Assembly (NCBI GenBank): GCA_039818285.1
Contig: JBCBUE010000010.1
Location: forward strand, 1-64,000
Origin: JBCBUE01 sp039818285
GTDB lineage: Bacteria > Planctomycetota > Phycisphaerae > Phycisphaerales > Phycisphaeraceae
Length of the DNA stretch: 64,000 bases
Direction: 5' to 3'
The position numbers and the translations under genes were made by a program. Positions within the stretch are counted from its first letter, which is position 1, and every line of letters starts with the position of its first letter. Positions 50,840 to 60,055 of the stretch are shown in pieces. The notes below the pieces were generated by a model. The model was not told where the DNA came from and made no database searches. It saw only the letters and a list, made by a program, of their open reading frames with translations.

Positions 50840-52150
50840 TCACTCCTCGGTCGCGTCCATCAGCATGAACTTCACCTCGGCCTCGGCCGCCATGTCCTCC
50901 CCCACGTACGCCCGGCAACGCATGTGCGCAATCCGGCTGCGCACCTTCACCGCCTCGGCCTCCATCACCAGTTGGTCGCCCGGCACCACCCGACGCCGCA
51001 GCTTCACCCGGTCCAGGCTCAGCAGCATCGCCAGCTTGCCGGTGTTCTCCAGCCGCTGACCGATCAGCACGCCCGACAGCTGGGCCATCGCCTCCACAAT
51101 CAACACGCCCGGCATGATCGGCGTGCCGGGGTAGTGACCCTGGAAGAACGGCTCGTTGATCGTCACGTTCTTCACCCCGACCGCCCGCTGGTCGCCGTCG
51201 ATCTCGACGACGCGGTCGACCAATTGCATCGGGTAACGGTGCGGGAGCATGCGCGCAATCGCGCGGACGTCGAACGCCGTGTCGCGGGCGATCGCCTTGC
51301 TGCGGCGGGTCGCCCGGTCCTGCTCGACCAGCCGGCGCACCAGCGCCTGATTGAGCGAGTGGCCCGACTTGTGACTGACGATCCGGCCCTGGATCGGCGC
51401 CCCGAGCAGGTACAGGTCGCCGAGCAGGTCGAGCAGCTTGTGCCGCACAGGCTCGTCGTCAAAACGCAGGCTGTTGGGCGCGAGCGGGCCCTGCGGGCCG
51501 ATGACCAGCATGTCCGCGGCGCTGAGGTGCTTGCCGAAGCCGCGGGCCAGCAACGCCTTGGCCTCGGACTCCAGGACGAACGTGCGCGACGGCGCGATCT
51601 CGTGGGCGTAGTCGCCGTTGGACGACTCGAACGTCTTGAGCTGGCGCCCGATCGCCGGGATGTCGGGGTAGTTCAACTCGTACAGCACCTCGAGCTGGTC
51701 GCCCTCGGCGGGCACGGCCGCGAGCATCGCGTCGCCCTGGCGGACCACGACGGGCTCGGTCACCTTCAGCACGAACCGCTCGGCGTCTTGCTCGGTCACG
51801 CCGGCCTCGCTGAGCGCTTCGAAGAACGGGTGGGCCGAGCCGTCCATCGCCGGCACCTCGGCCGCGTCGACGTCGATGATGAGGTTGTCGATCCGCAGCC
51901 CCGCCGCCGCCGACAGCACATGCTCGGTGACCTCCACCACCGCGTCGCCGGCCCGCAACGCCGTCCGCCTCGGCCGACGCACCACGTGATCGATCCGCGC
52001 CGGGATCTCCGCCCGGCTCAGGTCGCGACGCCGAAACACCACCCCGTGGTTCGGCGGGGCCGGCTCGAATACCACCGTCGATTCGACGCCCGAGAACAGG
52101 CCCCGACCCGACAGCGAGACCGGCTTCGTGATGGTCTGCTGGGCCGTCAT
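50840..52150 (-). CDS. lpxC/fabZ: Bifunctional LpxC-FabZ fusion
   Basis: 436 residues. The LpxC deacetylase occupies about 3-285: VTEHVLSAAAGL (zinc His), MDGSAHPF, and SGHSLNQAL (zinc His / base). FabZ dehydratase follows at about 292-432: MLPHRYPMQLVDRV and FFQGHYPGTPIMPGVLIVEAMAQ with catalytic His and Glu. It joins the committed lipid A deacetylation with fatty acid 3-hydroxyacyl dehydration in one chain, an arrangement known from Bacteroidota and planctomycetes. The start is ATG 52150; a much longer in-frame extension overlaps lpxD and is rejected. Confidence 0.96.
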   Translation of the reverse strand: MTAQQTITKPVSLSGRGLFSGVESTVVFEPAPPNHGVVFRRRDLSRAEIPARIDHVVRRPRRTALRAGDAVVEVTEHVLSAAAGLRIDNLIIDVDAAEVPAMDGSAHPFFEALSEAGVTEQDAERFVLKVTEPVVVRQGDAMLAAVPAEGDQLEVLYELNYPDIPAIGRQLKTFESSNGDYAHEIAPSRTFVLESEAKALLARGFGKHLSAADMLVIGPQGPLAPNSLRFDDEPVRHKLLDLLGDLYLLGAPIQGRIVSHKSGHSLNQALVRRLVEQDRATRRSKAIARDTAFDVRAIARMLPHRYPMQLVDRVVEIDGDQRAVGVKNVTINEPFFQGHYPGTPIMPGVLIVEAMAQLSGVLIGQRLENTGKLAMLLSLDRVKLRRRVVPGDQLVMEAEAVKVRSRIAHMRCRAYVGEDMAAEAEVKFMLMDATEE

Positions 52151-52206
52151 AGCGAGCCACGCATGATAAGCGCCCGCCCGCCGCCCTGCCCCGCCCGGTC
52201 GGCCGG

Positions 52207-53250
52207 CTATCGCATCGCCTTGACCCGCCGCCAGATCTCCGGCAGGTGCCGCCGAGCCGCGTACACCTTGGCCGAGTCCCGGAACTCCATCGCCGGGTAC
52301 CCCGCCACGACCCGCCCGTCGGGGATGTCGTTCATCACGGCCGAACTGCCCGCGATCTGCACCCCCGCGCCGATCCTCACATGGTCCTTGATCGCCACCA
52401 TCCCCCCGATCACCGTCCCGTCCCCCACCGTCACCGACCCCGCCAGCCCCGTGCACCCCGAGATGATCACGCTCCGCCCGAGCACGCAGTTGTGCCCGAT
52501 CTGTACGAGGTTGTCCAGCTTGCAGCCGTCGCCCAGCACCGTCGCGCGGAACTTCGCCCGGTCGATTGTCGTCCCCGCGCCGATCTCGCAGCCATCGCCC
52601 AGTCGGACGATCCCGTTCTGCGGCACCTTCATGGGCGTCGTCTTCCCGTCCACCGTCACCGGCCGATACCCAAACCCGTCCGCGCCGATCACGCACTGCG
52701 CGTGCAACACGCATCCCGCCCCGACCTCGCACCGCTCGCGCACCACCGCCCCCGGCCACAGCACCGTCCCGTCCCCGATCACCGCGTCGTCCATCACCAC
52801 CGCCCCCGCGTGCAGCCGCACCCCGTCGCCCAGCCGCGCCCCACGATGCACCACCGCCCCCGGGCCGATCTTGACGTCGCGACCCAGCGACGCCCCGCCG
52901 TCGACGCTCGCCAGCTCGTGCACCGCGTCGTGCCCCGGCACCCCGGGCACCGGCGTGGCGAACAGCTCCAACGCCATCGCCATCGCCACGTCCGCGCTCT
53001 CGACCCACACCAACGCCCGCCCCGGCCCAGGCTCGAGCCCGATGTCCGCCAGCGACTCGCTCACCAGCGCCGCCGAAGCCCCGCACCCGGCCCAGCGCTT
53101 GGCGTACTTGCCGTCGCCGATGAACGTCAGGTCGCCCGCCCCGGCCTCGCCCAGCTCGTCGAGCGCTTCGATCGCGATCGACCCGTCGCCCTCGATACGC
53201 CCGCCGACTCGCTCGGCGATCGCCGCGACCGTCCAGTCGCCGTCGCTCAA
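52207..53250 (-). CDS. lpxD: UDP-3-O-acylglucosamine N-acyltransferase
   Basis: 347 residues. An N-terminal uridine-binding domain (about 1-95; DLTFIGDGKYAKRW) is followed by hexapeptide beta-helix (VLHAQCVIGADGFGY, CEIGAGTTIDRA, NLVQIGHNCVLGRS with the catalytic His, GCTGLAGSVTVGD). Third step of lipid A synthesis. The ATG overlaps the stop of the first Skp-like gene, so the order is skp, skp, lpxD, lpxC-fabZ, lpxA. Confidence 0.95.
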   Translation of the reverse strand: MSDGDWTVAAIAERVGGRIEGDGSIAIEALDELGEAGAGDLTFIGDGKYAKRWAGCGASAALVSESLADIGLEPGPGRALVWVESADVAMAMALELFATPVPGVPGHDAVHELASVDGGASLGRDVKIGPGAVVHRGARLGDGVRLHAGAVVMDDAVIGDGTVLWPGAVVRERCEVGAGCVLHAQCVIGADGFGYRPVTVDGKTTPMKVPQNGIVRLGDGCEIGAGTTIDRAKFRATVLGDGCKLDNLVQIGHNCVLGRSVIISGCTGLAGSVTVGDGTVIGGMVAIKDHVRIGAGVQIAGSSAVMNDIPDGRVVAGYPAMEFRDSAKVYAARRHLPEIWRRVKAMR

Positions 53251-53885
53251 GGCGCCGATCCTTCCGCCGACGCCAGCTCAACCGCCGCCTCGCCTTCGAC
53301 CGGCAACGCGCCCTGTCGCGCAAAGTCCGCGTTCATGCGATCGATCACCGCGTCGGTGATGTCCGCCTCGGGCGCCACCCAGATCACCTGCGGGGCCGGC
53401 ACCTGCCGCGGCCGGCCATCCGGGCCCGGCAGCGTCACCTGAATCGCCCGGGTCATCACCAACTGGATGCCCTGCTCCTTGGCCACCGACTCCACGGCCT
53501 CCTCCATCTTCCGACGCATCGCCTCCATCGTCTGTACCGCGTCACGCTGGAACGTGCTCTGCCGCACCTTAATGTAGGCCTCGAGGTCGGTCTCGAGCAC
53601 GACGATCTCGTCCTGCTTGGCCCGCAACGCGTCACCGTCGAGCATCAACAGCTCGGCCTGCAGCGACTCGATCTCTCGGACGCGACGGTCCCGCTCGGCG
53701 GTCACCTCCTGCTGGGCCTTGAGCGCCCGGGCCTCCACCGCCCCCCGCTCGTCGAGACGCTCCAACACCTCGCGGATGTCGATCACCCCCACTCGGTCGG
53801 CCCCCTGGCCCCACGCCGGGCCCACCATCGCGAGCGACAGCACCATCGCCGTCGCCAAGCCGATCCATCCATGCCGTCCGTTCAT
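53247..53885 (-). CDS. Skp/OmpH-family periplasmic chaperone (copy 2)
   Basis: 212 residues from the ATG at 53885, preceded by GAGGAG. Signal peptide about 1-27 (LATAMVLSLAMVGPAWG). VGVIDIREVLERL starts the OmpH domain, followed by a long coiled-coil (about 50-125), then a VMTRAIQV strand region. Binds unfolded outer-membrane proteins in the periplasm and delivers them to the BAM complex. A 40-residue insertion near the end and an acidic tail differ from E. coli Skp. Confidence 0.85.
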   Translation of the reverse strand: MNGRHGWIGLATAMVLSLAMVGPAWGQGADRVGVIDIREVLERLDERGAVEARALKAQQEVTAERDRRVREIESLQAELLMLDGDALRAKQDEIVVLETDLEAYIKVRQSTFQRDAVQTMEAMRRKMEEAVESVAKEQGIQLVMTRAIQVTLPGPDGRPRQVPAPQVIWVAPEADITDAVIDRMNADFARQGALPVEGEAAVELASAEGSAP

Positions 53886-53914
53886 GTCGCGTCTCCTCGA
53901 TCTCATGCCGCCGA

Positions 53915-54514
53915 CTATCGCGCGGCGTCAAACTCATTGTTCATCCGACGGATCACCGTGTCCGTCAGGTCGATCCGGTCGGCCGCGAACAGCACCTTGC
54001 GCGTGCCGATCTGGCCGAGCAGCTGTTGGATGTTCTCCGCGTCGATCGCGTCGCGATCCTGCTCGAGCAGCACCACGTCGTAGCCGGACTCGGTCGCGAT
54101 GCGGTCGACCGCGTCGACCACATCGCGGTACAGCTTCTCGATCTGCGACTTGGCCTGTCGCGCGAGCTTGAGCTGCTCGTACCGCTGCCAGACGTCGAGG
54201 TCGATCGCCGCTCGCTCCAGCTCGGTCTGCTTGGCGTCGTACGCCGGCGTGCCGGCGGTCAGCATCTCCAGGTCGTCCTGCATTCCCTTGGCCGCCGCCT
54301 GACGCGACTGCGCCTCGGCGCCCAGCTCCTCACGCTTGCGCTGGATCTCCGCCTCGAACTCGGTCTGGGCCTTGAGGCCCTGAAAGACCTCCTCCACGTC
54401 CACCACGCCCACGGCCGTTGGCGCGGCCCGACCGGCCTGCCCACGCACCGCCGACCAGCCCAGCCCCACGACGGCCACCGCCGCCAGCAACGTCAACACC
54501 TGTCCCATCTTCAT
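53915..54514 (-). CDS. Skp/OmpH-family periplasmic chaperone (copy 1)
   Basis: 199 residues. Signal-anchor or signal peptide about 1-26, then VGVVDVEEVFQGLKAQ and a coiled coil (about 50-145) followed by GYDVVLLEQDRDAID. It is 29 bp upstream of the second copy; the two share the domain layout but differ in most residues, indicating an old duplication. GGAG ribosome site. Works with BamA encoded upstream. Confidence 0.88.
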   Translation of the reverse strand: MKMGQVLTLLAAVAVVGLGWSAVRGQAGRAAPTAVGVVDVEEVFQGLKAQTEFEAEIQRKREELGAEAQSRQAAAKGMQDDLEMLTAGTPAYDAKQTELERAAIDLDVWQRYEQLKLARQAKSQIEKLYRDVVDAVDRIATESGYDVVLLEQDRDAIDAENIQQLLGQIGTRKVLFAADRIDLTDTVIRRMNNEFDAAR

Positions 54515-54625
54515 CGTCGATCACTCCGTCAGGCCTTCGGGGATCCGTCGCGTGACCCGCCGCCCGGCGGCACGCGTCCATTACGCATGGCGTTGTAGCA
54601 GCCCGTCCCGACCCCGGGCAAACGG

Positions 54626-56962
54626 TCACTGCAACGGCACCGCCAGGTCGAAGCTGAAGAACTGCTCCTCGTCACGGTCCTCGGACAGCAACGGCAGCGC
54701 CACATCCACCGCGAACGGGGCCTGACCCAGGAACGGGACCTTGATCCGCAGGCCCGTCCCGATGCTCACGCGCCAGTCCTCGAACCCCGCATCCTCCAAC
54801 AGCGTGCCCTGATCGGTGAACACCACGCCGCGCAGGAAGTTCTCGAACAGCGGGAACTCGTACTGCAAGCCCGTCAGCAGCAGGAAGTTGCCGCCAACCG
54901 GATCGTTGCCGACGCGGCCGTTGTCGTTGCGGATCCCGCGCGGCCCAACGCCGCGGAACTCGAAGCCGCGGAACGTCCGCGAGCCGCCGGCGTAGAACCG
55001 CTCGAACAGCGGCGCGTCGTCCTGGTTGAAGATGTACCCCACCTCCAGCCGCCACGACAGCACCGACTTACGATTAAGAAAGTCGCGGTCCACCGTGAAA
55101 AATGTCTGGAACTTGCCCTCCAGACGCTGGAACTCAAAGTCCCCGCCCATCAGCCCGAACGAGTCGAACGACACGCTCGCCACGCTGCCCTTGCCCGGCT
55201 CGACGGGGTTGTCCAGCGTGTTGCGGCTGATCGTAAACCCGACCGACTCCAGGAAGTTGTCGCCCTCGACCTCGAACACGTCCACGGGCGCGCCGCTGTC
55301 CACCGAATCGATCGTGACGTTCTCTGCCTCGAAACGCACCGAGGCGGTGTAGATGTCGCCGAAACGCTGGCCGAACCCGAACGAACCGCCGTAGCGCGAC
55401 TCGTCGAAGTCCTCGCGTTCCCGCTCCCAGAAAAACCCGGTCGTGCTGAAGAAGAAGTCGGACTCCAGGAACGCCGGCTCGGCGAAACTGATCGAGTACC
55501 GGCTGGTCTCCAGGCCCGGCTGCAGGTTGATCGAGAACGACTGACCCGCGCCGCGGAAGGCCTGGCCGGAGATGATCTCCCCGGCGCTCTCGGGAAAGTC
55601 GGCGATGTCGAAGTTACGCTGGCTGATGTCGATCGCGCCCACGAGGCCCGAGTCCGAGCTCACGCCGGCGCCGAAGGTGATCGAACCCGTCTGCGCCTCC
55701 TGCACCTCGATCAGCACGTCCCGCACCTCGTCGTCCGGCCCGCCGAGGATCGTGACCGTGCCGTCGCGGAACAGCGACGTGTTGCGCAGCCCCGCACGCG
55801 TCCGCTCCAGCCCCTCGCGGTCGAACGGCTGGCCGGGGTCGATCCCCCGCACGCGACGCAGGATCACCTTGCTCTTGCTGACGTCGTTGCCCCGAACCGA
55901 GACCTTGCCCACGATCGCCGGCGACCCCTCGTCGATCTGGATCAACAGGTCGACCTCGGTCGTGCCCTCGATGAACAGTCGCTCGACGCCCACCCGCGTG
56001 TCGATGTAGCCCAGCTTGCCGTACAGGTTGCGGATCGTCTCGACCGACTCGTCGACCTTCGCCTGCGAGAAAATCGCCCGCCGCTTGAGCGCGATCGACT
56101 CGCGGACCTGATCCTCGGGGAACACCACCAGCCCCTCGAATCGCAGGTCACGGACCGTGTAACGCTGCCCCTCGCTGATGACGAACGTCACGACGGCGTT
56201 CTTCTCGTTGGGCGAGATGTCGATCCGCCGACCGACCTGGGCGTCGAGATACCCCTCGTCGCGGTAGAAGTTGCGCAGCTCGCCCGCGTCGAGCTCGAGC
56301 CGCTGGCGGTTCAGCTCGCCGCCGCGGATCAGCGGGAACCAGGTCTGCGAGTCGATGTTCGGCCTCAGCTCCTTGGCCGGATAGTTGTCGTTGCCCTCGA
56401 ACCGGAAGTCGCGGACGCGGACGCGCGGGCCCTCGCGGATGCGGTAGATGAGGATGCCCTCCTCGAAGAGCAACTCGCGGTCGATCGTTACCTCGGCGAC
56501 GAAGTAACCCTTGTCCTCGTAGGCGTCGACGATCTGCTGCTGGCCACGCTCGATCAGGAACGGGTCGGCCGGGTCGCCCGAACGCAGCTGCACGGCGGCC
56601 AGCAGCTCCTGGTCGGTGATCGCCTTGTTGCCGACCGTCTGCACGTCGGCCAGCAGCGGCTGCTCGGCCAGGACATAGGTGAGCACGACCGAGCCGTCCG
56701 CCTCGTTGGCGGCGACCTCGGCGCGGACCTCGTTGAATCGACCCAGGTGCGTGAGGCGCACGATGTCGCGGGAGACGGTCTCGGGGTCGTAGGGGTCGCC
56801 GGCCTGCACACGCACGGCGTTGCGGGTCAATGCCTCGGGGACCAACACCAACCCCTCGAAGCGAACCTCCGCGATCGGCCGGCCGGCGAACTCGGCCGAC
56901 TGGCCCCACGCGCCGCCCGTCAGCAGCACGCCGCACGCCAGAACCAGCCACAACAGCCTCAA
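54626..56962 (-). CDS. bamA: Outer-membrane assembly factor BamA
   Basis: 778 residues, TTG start 8 nt after GGAG. Signal peptide about 1-20, then five POTRA domains (about 25-410; repeated V..I.FEGL/GN..I..EL patterns, for example VRDFRFEGNDNYPAKELRP). The Omp85 barrel (about 430-778) includes GGSRTFRGFEFRGVGPRG, the lid-lock VRGF-type loop. Inserts outer-membrane proteins. The C-terminus ends AVPLQ and lacks the terminal aromatic residue of the usual beta-signal. Start of the bamA-skp-skp-lpx cluster. Confidence 0.95.
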   Translation of the reverse strand: MRLLWLVLACGVLLTGGAWGQSAEFAGRPIAEVRFEGLVLVPEALTRNAVRVQAGDPYDPETVSRDIVRLTHLGRFNEVRAEVAANEADGSVVLTYVLAEQPLLADVQTVGNKAITDQELLAAVQLRSGDPADPFLIERGQQQIVDAYEDKGYFVAEVTIDRELLFEEGILIYRIREGPRVRVRDFRFEGNDNYPAKELRPNIDSQTWFPLIRGGELNRQRLELDAGELRNFYRDEGYLDAQVGRRIDISPNEKNAVVTFVISEGQRYTVRDLRFEGLVVFPEDQVRESIALKRRAIFSQAKVDESVETIRNLYGKLGYIDTRVGVERLFIEGTTEVDLLIQIDEGSPAIVGKVSVRGNDVSKSKVILRRVRGIDPGQPFDREGLERTRAGLRNTSLFRDGTVTILGGPDDEVRDVLIEVQEAQTGSITFGAGVSSDSGLVGAIDISQRNFDIADFPESAGEIISGQAFRGAGQSFSINLQPGLETSRYSISFAEPAFLESDFFFSTTGFFWEREREDFDESRYGGSFGFGQRFGDIYTASVRFEAENVTIDSVDSGAPVDVFEVEGDNFLESVGFTISRNTLDNPVEPGKGSVASVSFDSFGLMGGDFEFQRLEGKFQTFFTVDRDFLNRKSVLSWRLEVGYIFNQDDAPLFERFYAGGSRTFRGFEFRGVGPRGIRNDNGRVGNDPVGGNFLLLTGLQYEFPLFENFLRGVVFTDQGTLLEDAGFEDWRVSIGTGLRIKVPFLGQAPFAVDVALPLLSEDRDEEQFFSFDLAVPLQ

Positions 56963-57215
56963 GCAAGCTTCTCCGATCGCGGCTACAACCCGCGCGATCC
57001 GGCAGTGTAAAGAATCGTCGCCCCCGCACCCGCCGGCCCTCAGCCCCGTTCGGACCGCTTGCCGGGGTCGGGACCCACCCCTAAACTCGATGGGCTGGGG
57101 CGTCGATCCTCATCCACGCCAGGCGCCTGCCCGACGCCCCCCACACGCCGGACCCGACGCTTCGGAGCGGCCAACGTCCCGCCGAAACCGTCCACACGCT
57201 CGTCGAAAGGCCGTT

Positions 57216-58337
57216 ATGACCACCGCGACCTCCGACTCTTCCGCCGTCGACTCCCCCGGCGTCGACCTCCCCGCCGACAAGCTGCTGACCATGCTCAGCG
57301 ACATGATGCTCATCCGCCGCTTCGAGGAGCGGACGATGCAGTCCTATATGCAGCAGAAAATCGGCGGGTTCTGCCACATCTACATCGGCCAGGAGGCCGT
57401 CGCCGTCGGCTCCATCGCCGCCCTCAAGCACGAGGACCCCGTCGTCGGCGCCTATCGCGACCACGGCCTGGCCCTCGCCAAGGGCATGCACCCCAACCCC
57501 GCCATGGCCGAGATGTTCGGCAAGGCGACCGGCTGCTCCAAGGGCAAGGGCGGCTCGATGCACCTCTTCGACAAGCCCAACCACATGTACGGCGGGCACG
57601 CCATCGTCGGCGGCCAGTGCCCCCTCGGGGCCGGCCTCGGCTTCGCCATCCAGTACGAACAGAAAGACAACGTCGCCCTTTGCTACCTCGGCGACGGCGC
57701 CCTCAACCAGGGCGCGTTCCACGAGTCGATGAACCTCGCGGCCATCTACAACCTGCCCGTGATCTTCGTCCTCGAGAACAACATGTACTCCATGGGCACC
57801 CACATCGCCCGCGGCACCGCCATGGCCGAGCAGCTCCACGAGAAGGCCGAGGCCTACGGCATGCGATACGCCGAGTGCGACGGCCAGGACGTACTGGAGG
57901 TCTACAAGACGTTCAGCGAGCAGGTCGCCATGACCCGCAACGCCAAGAACCCCCAGTGGGAACGCGGCCACATCCCCGAGTACCACAAGGACGGCAACAA
58001 CCCGGGCCCGGCGTTCATCAACGTCGTCACCTACCGGTACCAAGGCCACTCGATGTCCGACCCTCAGAAATACCGCAGCAAGGACGAGGTCGGCGAGTTC
58101 GAGGACAAGGACTGCATCAACCGCCTGGTCCGGTACCTGATCGACCACGACCTGACGACGCAGGACAAGATCACCGCACTCGACGACCAGGCCAAGGACG
58201 CCGCCAAGGAGGCGATCGCCTTTGCCGAGGAGTCGCCGGAGATGCCCGTCGACGAGATGTTCACCGACATCTACCTCAACCACCCCGACAAGGACACCTT
58301 CCCCGTCGGCCAGCCGGCCGAGGGCTTCCGCGACTGA
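57216..58337 (+). CDS. pdhA: Pyruvate dehydrogenase E1 component, alpha subunit
   Basis: 373 residues. MMLIRRFEERTMQSYMQQKI, GQEAVAVGS, the TPP-binding GDGALNQGAFHESMNLAAIY to LENN segment (about 164-188), and a phosphorylation-loop-like YRYQGHSMSDPQKYR fit two-subunit E1 alpha. Decarboxylates pyruvate and passes the acetyl group to E2. The 253-bp divergent region before it should carry its promoter and that of bamA. A Shine-Dalgarno AAAGG precedes the ATG. Confidence 0.95.
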   Translation: MTTATSDSSAVDSPGVDLPADKLLTMLSDMMLIRRFEERTMQSYMQQKIGGFCHIYIGQEAVAVGSIAALKHEDPVVGAYRDHGLALAKGMHPNPAMAEMFGKATGCSKGKGGSMHLFDKPNHMYGGHAIVGGQCPLGAGLGFAIQYEQKDNVALCYLGDGALNQGAFHESMNLAAIYNLPVIFVLENNMYSMGTHIARGTAMAEQLHEKAEAYGMRYAECDGQDVLEVYKTFSEQVAMTRNAKNPQWERGHIPEYHKDGNNPGPAFINVVTYRYQGHSMSDPQKYRSKDEVGEFEDKDCINRLVRYLIDHDLTTQDKITALDDQAKDAAKEAIAFAEESPEMPVDEMFTDIYLNHPDKDTFPVGQPAEGFRD

Positions 58338-58364
58338 CCCGCCCGCCCCGCGAAGGAGACCGCC

Positions 58365-58682
58365 ATGGCCCGATCGCTGGGCGAATTGTTCCCCGTCATC
58401 GTCGCCGTACTGGGCGTGTACTTTCTGGTCTGCGCGATGGGCGCGAGCTCGGTGGTGACGACCACGACCAAGCTCCTGCCCGGGGAAGCCGAGAAGTTCG
58501 AGCTCAGCATCCTCAATCATCGATCCGTCAACGCCGAGACGCCGGTCGCAACAACCGCCACCGTGCTGGTGGGCACGTCCAACGCCCCGGGCCTGTACGC
58601 CATCGCCTCGGCGGTCTGCTTCGGCTCCGTGCTGCTGTGGTCTCGCCTGAGCCCCCCGACCCCCGCCCCCAAACAAGACTGA
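58365..58682 (+). CDS. Small two-TM protein between the E1 subunit genes
   Basis: 105 residues. Membrane helices near 9-29 (PVIVAVLGVYFLVCAMGAS) and 78-97 (YAIASAVCFGSVLLWS), separated by about 45 residues rich in Thr, Ser and Val, probably periplasmic. AAGGAG ribosome site 8 nt upstream and a 10-bp gap to the E1 beta gene mark it as a genuine operon member. No family is recognised and no role in pyruvate oxidation is known. Confidence 0.65.
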   Translation: MARSLGELFPVIVAVLGVYFLVCAMGASSVVTTTTKLLPGEAEKFELSILNHRSVNAETPVATTATVLVGTSNAPGLYAIASAVCFGSVLLWSRLSPPTPAPKQD

Positions 58683-58692
58683 GACCCGCCCC

Positions 58693-59754
58693 ATGGCCTC
58701 CAACAACGGCACCGCCGACCGCAAGATCCAGTACCGCGACGCCCTCCGCGAAGCGATGACCGAGGAGATGCGCCTCGACGACCGCGTCTTCGTCATGGGC
58801 GAAGAGGTCGCCGAGTACCACGGCGCTTACAAAGTGACCGGCGACATGATCGACGAGTTTGGCCCCCGCCGGATCGTCGACTCGCCCATCTCGGAAACCG
58901 GCTTCGCCGGCCTGGGCGTCGGGGCCGCGATGTACGGCCTGCGCCCCATCATCGAGTTCATGTCCTGGTCCTTCTGCCTCGTCGCCGCCGACCAGATCAT
59001 CAACAACGCCCCCAAGATCCTCTACATGTCCGGCGGGCAGTTCGGCGTGCCCTGCGTGTTCCGCGGCAACAACGGCGCCGGCGGCCAGCTCGGCTCGACC
59101 CACTCCTGGTCCGTCGAGTCCATGTTCTCCTCCGTGCCCGGCCTCAAGCTCGCCGTTCCCTCCACCCCCCGCGACGCCAAGGGCCTGCTCAAGACCGCCA
59201 TCCGCGACGACGACCCGGTCTTCTTCCTGGAGTCCGAGCGCATGCTGGGCATGGGCGCCCGCGGCGACAAGGACTTCTCCCACTACCTCGACCACGGCCG
59301 ATGGGCCCCGCCCACCGTCGAGGAAGACGACGACTTCACCGTCCCCTTCGGCCAGGCCAACATCCTCAAGCCCGGCACCGACTGCACGGTCGTTTCCGCC
59401 GGCCGCCCCGTGCACTTCGCCCTCGAGGCCGCCGGCGAGCTTGAGAAGCAAGGCATCGACATCGAGGTCATCGACGTCCGCACCTACCGCCCGCTCGACA
59501 TCGAGACGATCGCCGACTCGGTACGCAAGACCAACTACTGCGTCGTCGTCGATCAGTCCTGGCCGTTCGCCTCGGTCGCCGCCGAGATCGCGGCCCAGGT
59601 GCACGAGATCTGCTTCGACGATCTCGACAACGCGGTCAAGCGGGTGAACAACGACGACATCCCCCCGCCGTACAACCGCAGCCGCGAGCAGGACATGCTC
59701 CCCAACGCCCGCAAGATCGCCGAGGCCGTGCGGCAGACCACGTACAACGCCTAG
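58693..59754 (+). CDS. pdhB: Pyruvate dehydrogenase E1 component, beta subunit
   Basis: 353 residues. YRDALREAMTEEMRLDDRVF, MGEEVAEYHGAYKVT, FGPRRIVDSPISETGFAG, and the C-terminal DVRTYRPLDIETI are E1 beta motifs. Pairs with the alpha subunit 27+ codons upstream across the small membrane protein gene. E2 is encoded 3 kb further on the same strand, after two unrelated genes. Confidence 0.96.
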   Translation: MASNNGTADRKIQYRDALREAMTEEMRLDDRVFVMGEEVAEYHGAYKVTGDMIDEFGPRRIVDSPISETGFAGLGVGAAMYGLRPIIEFMSWSFCLVAADQIINNAPKILYMSGGQFGVPCVFRGNNGAGGQLGSTHSWSVESMFSSVPGLKLAVPSTPRDAKGLLKTAIRDDDPVFFLESERMLGMGARGDKDFSHYLDHGRWAPPTVEEDDDFTVPFGQANILKPGTDCTVVSAGRPVHFALEAAGELEKQGIDIEVIDVRTYRPLDIETIADSVRKTNYCVVVDQSWPFASVAAEIAAQVHEICFDDLDNAVKRVNNDDIPPPYNRSREQDMLPNARKIAEAVRQTTYNA

Positions 59755-60055
59755 CGAAGCAGTCCAAGGCAAAACGCGATTTCGGGTCGGCCTTTGCATA
59801 GCGACAAGGACCCGATAATGAGCGTCGTGGGGCCAACCGCCATCATCGACGCGCCGATCCGGCCGACGGAGAACCGGCCGATCTGCTCGACGCAACCCGA
59901 GGGTGGATGTTTTTCTTTGGAGCGACCAAACGACCCGTTCGCTTTGGTCGATCTCACATAGACATGCGCCTCCGCCGCTCCGGCCCTCGGTGTTCACCCC
60001 CCGGCAGGGCAGGCGGAAGAGCCGAGCACGCCACACCGCACACCGGGGCCAGAAC
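59755..60055 (+). other. 301-bp intergenic region with inverted repeats
   Basis: No gene seen. TTGCAT..TAATGA (59795-59822, 16-bp spacer) could be a promoter. A perfect 8-bp inverted repeat CGACCAAA / TTTGGTCG (59923-59930, 59943-59950) lies in the leader of the next gene, 106 bp before its ATG, preceded by a T-rich TTTTTCTTTGG whose TTTGG also pairs with CCAAA. It may be an operator or an mRNA leader structure. Confidence 0.4.

Noticed and set aside
52151..53323. N-terminal extension that would make LpxC-FabZ 827 residues long
   Set aside because: The extension lies antiphase over lpxD and is Arg/Gly-rich nonsense; the LpxC family start is at 52150.
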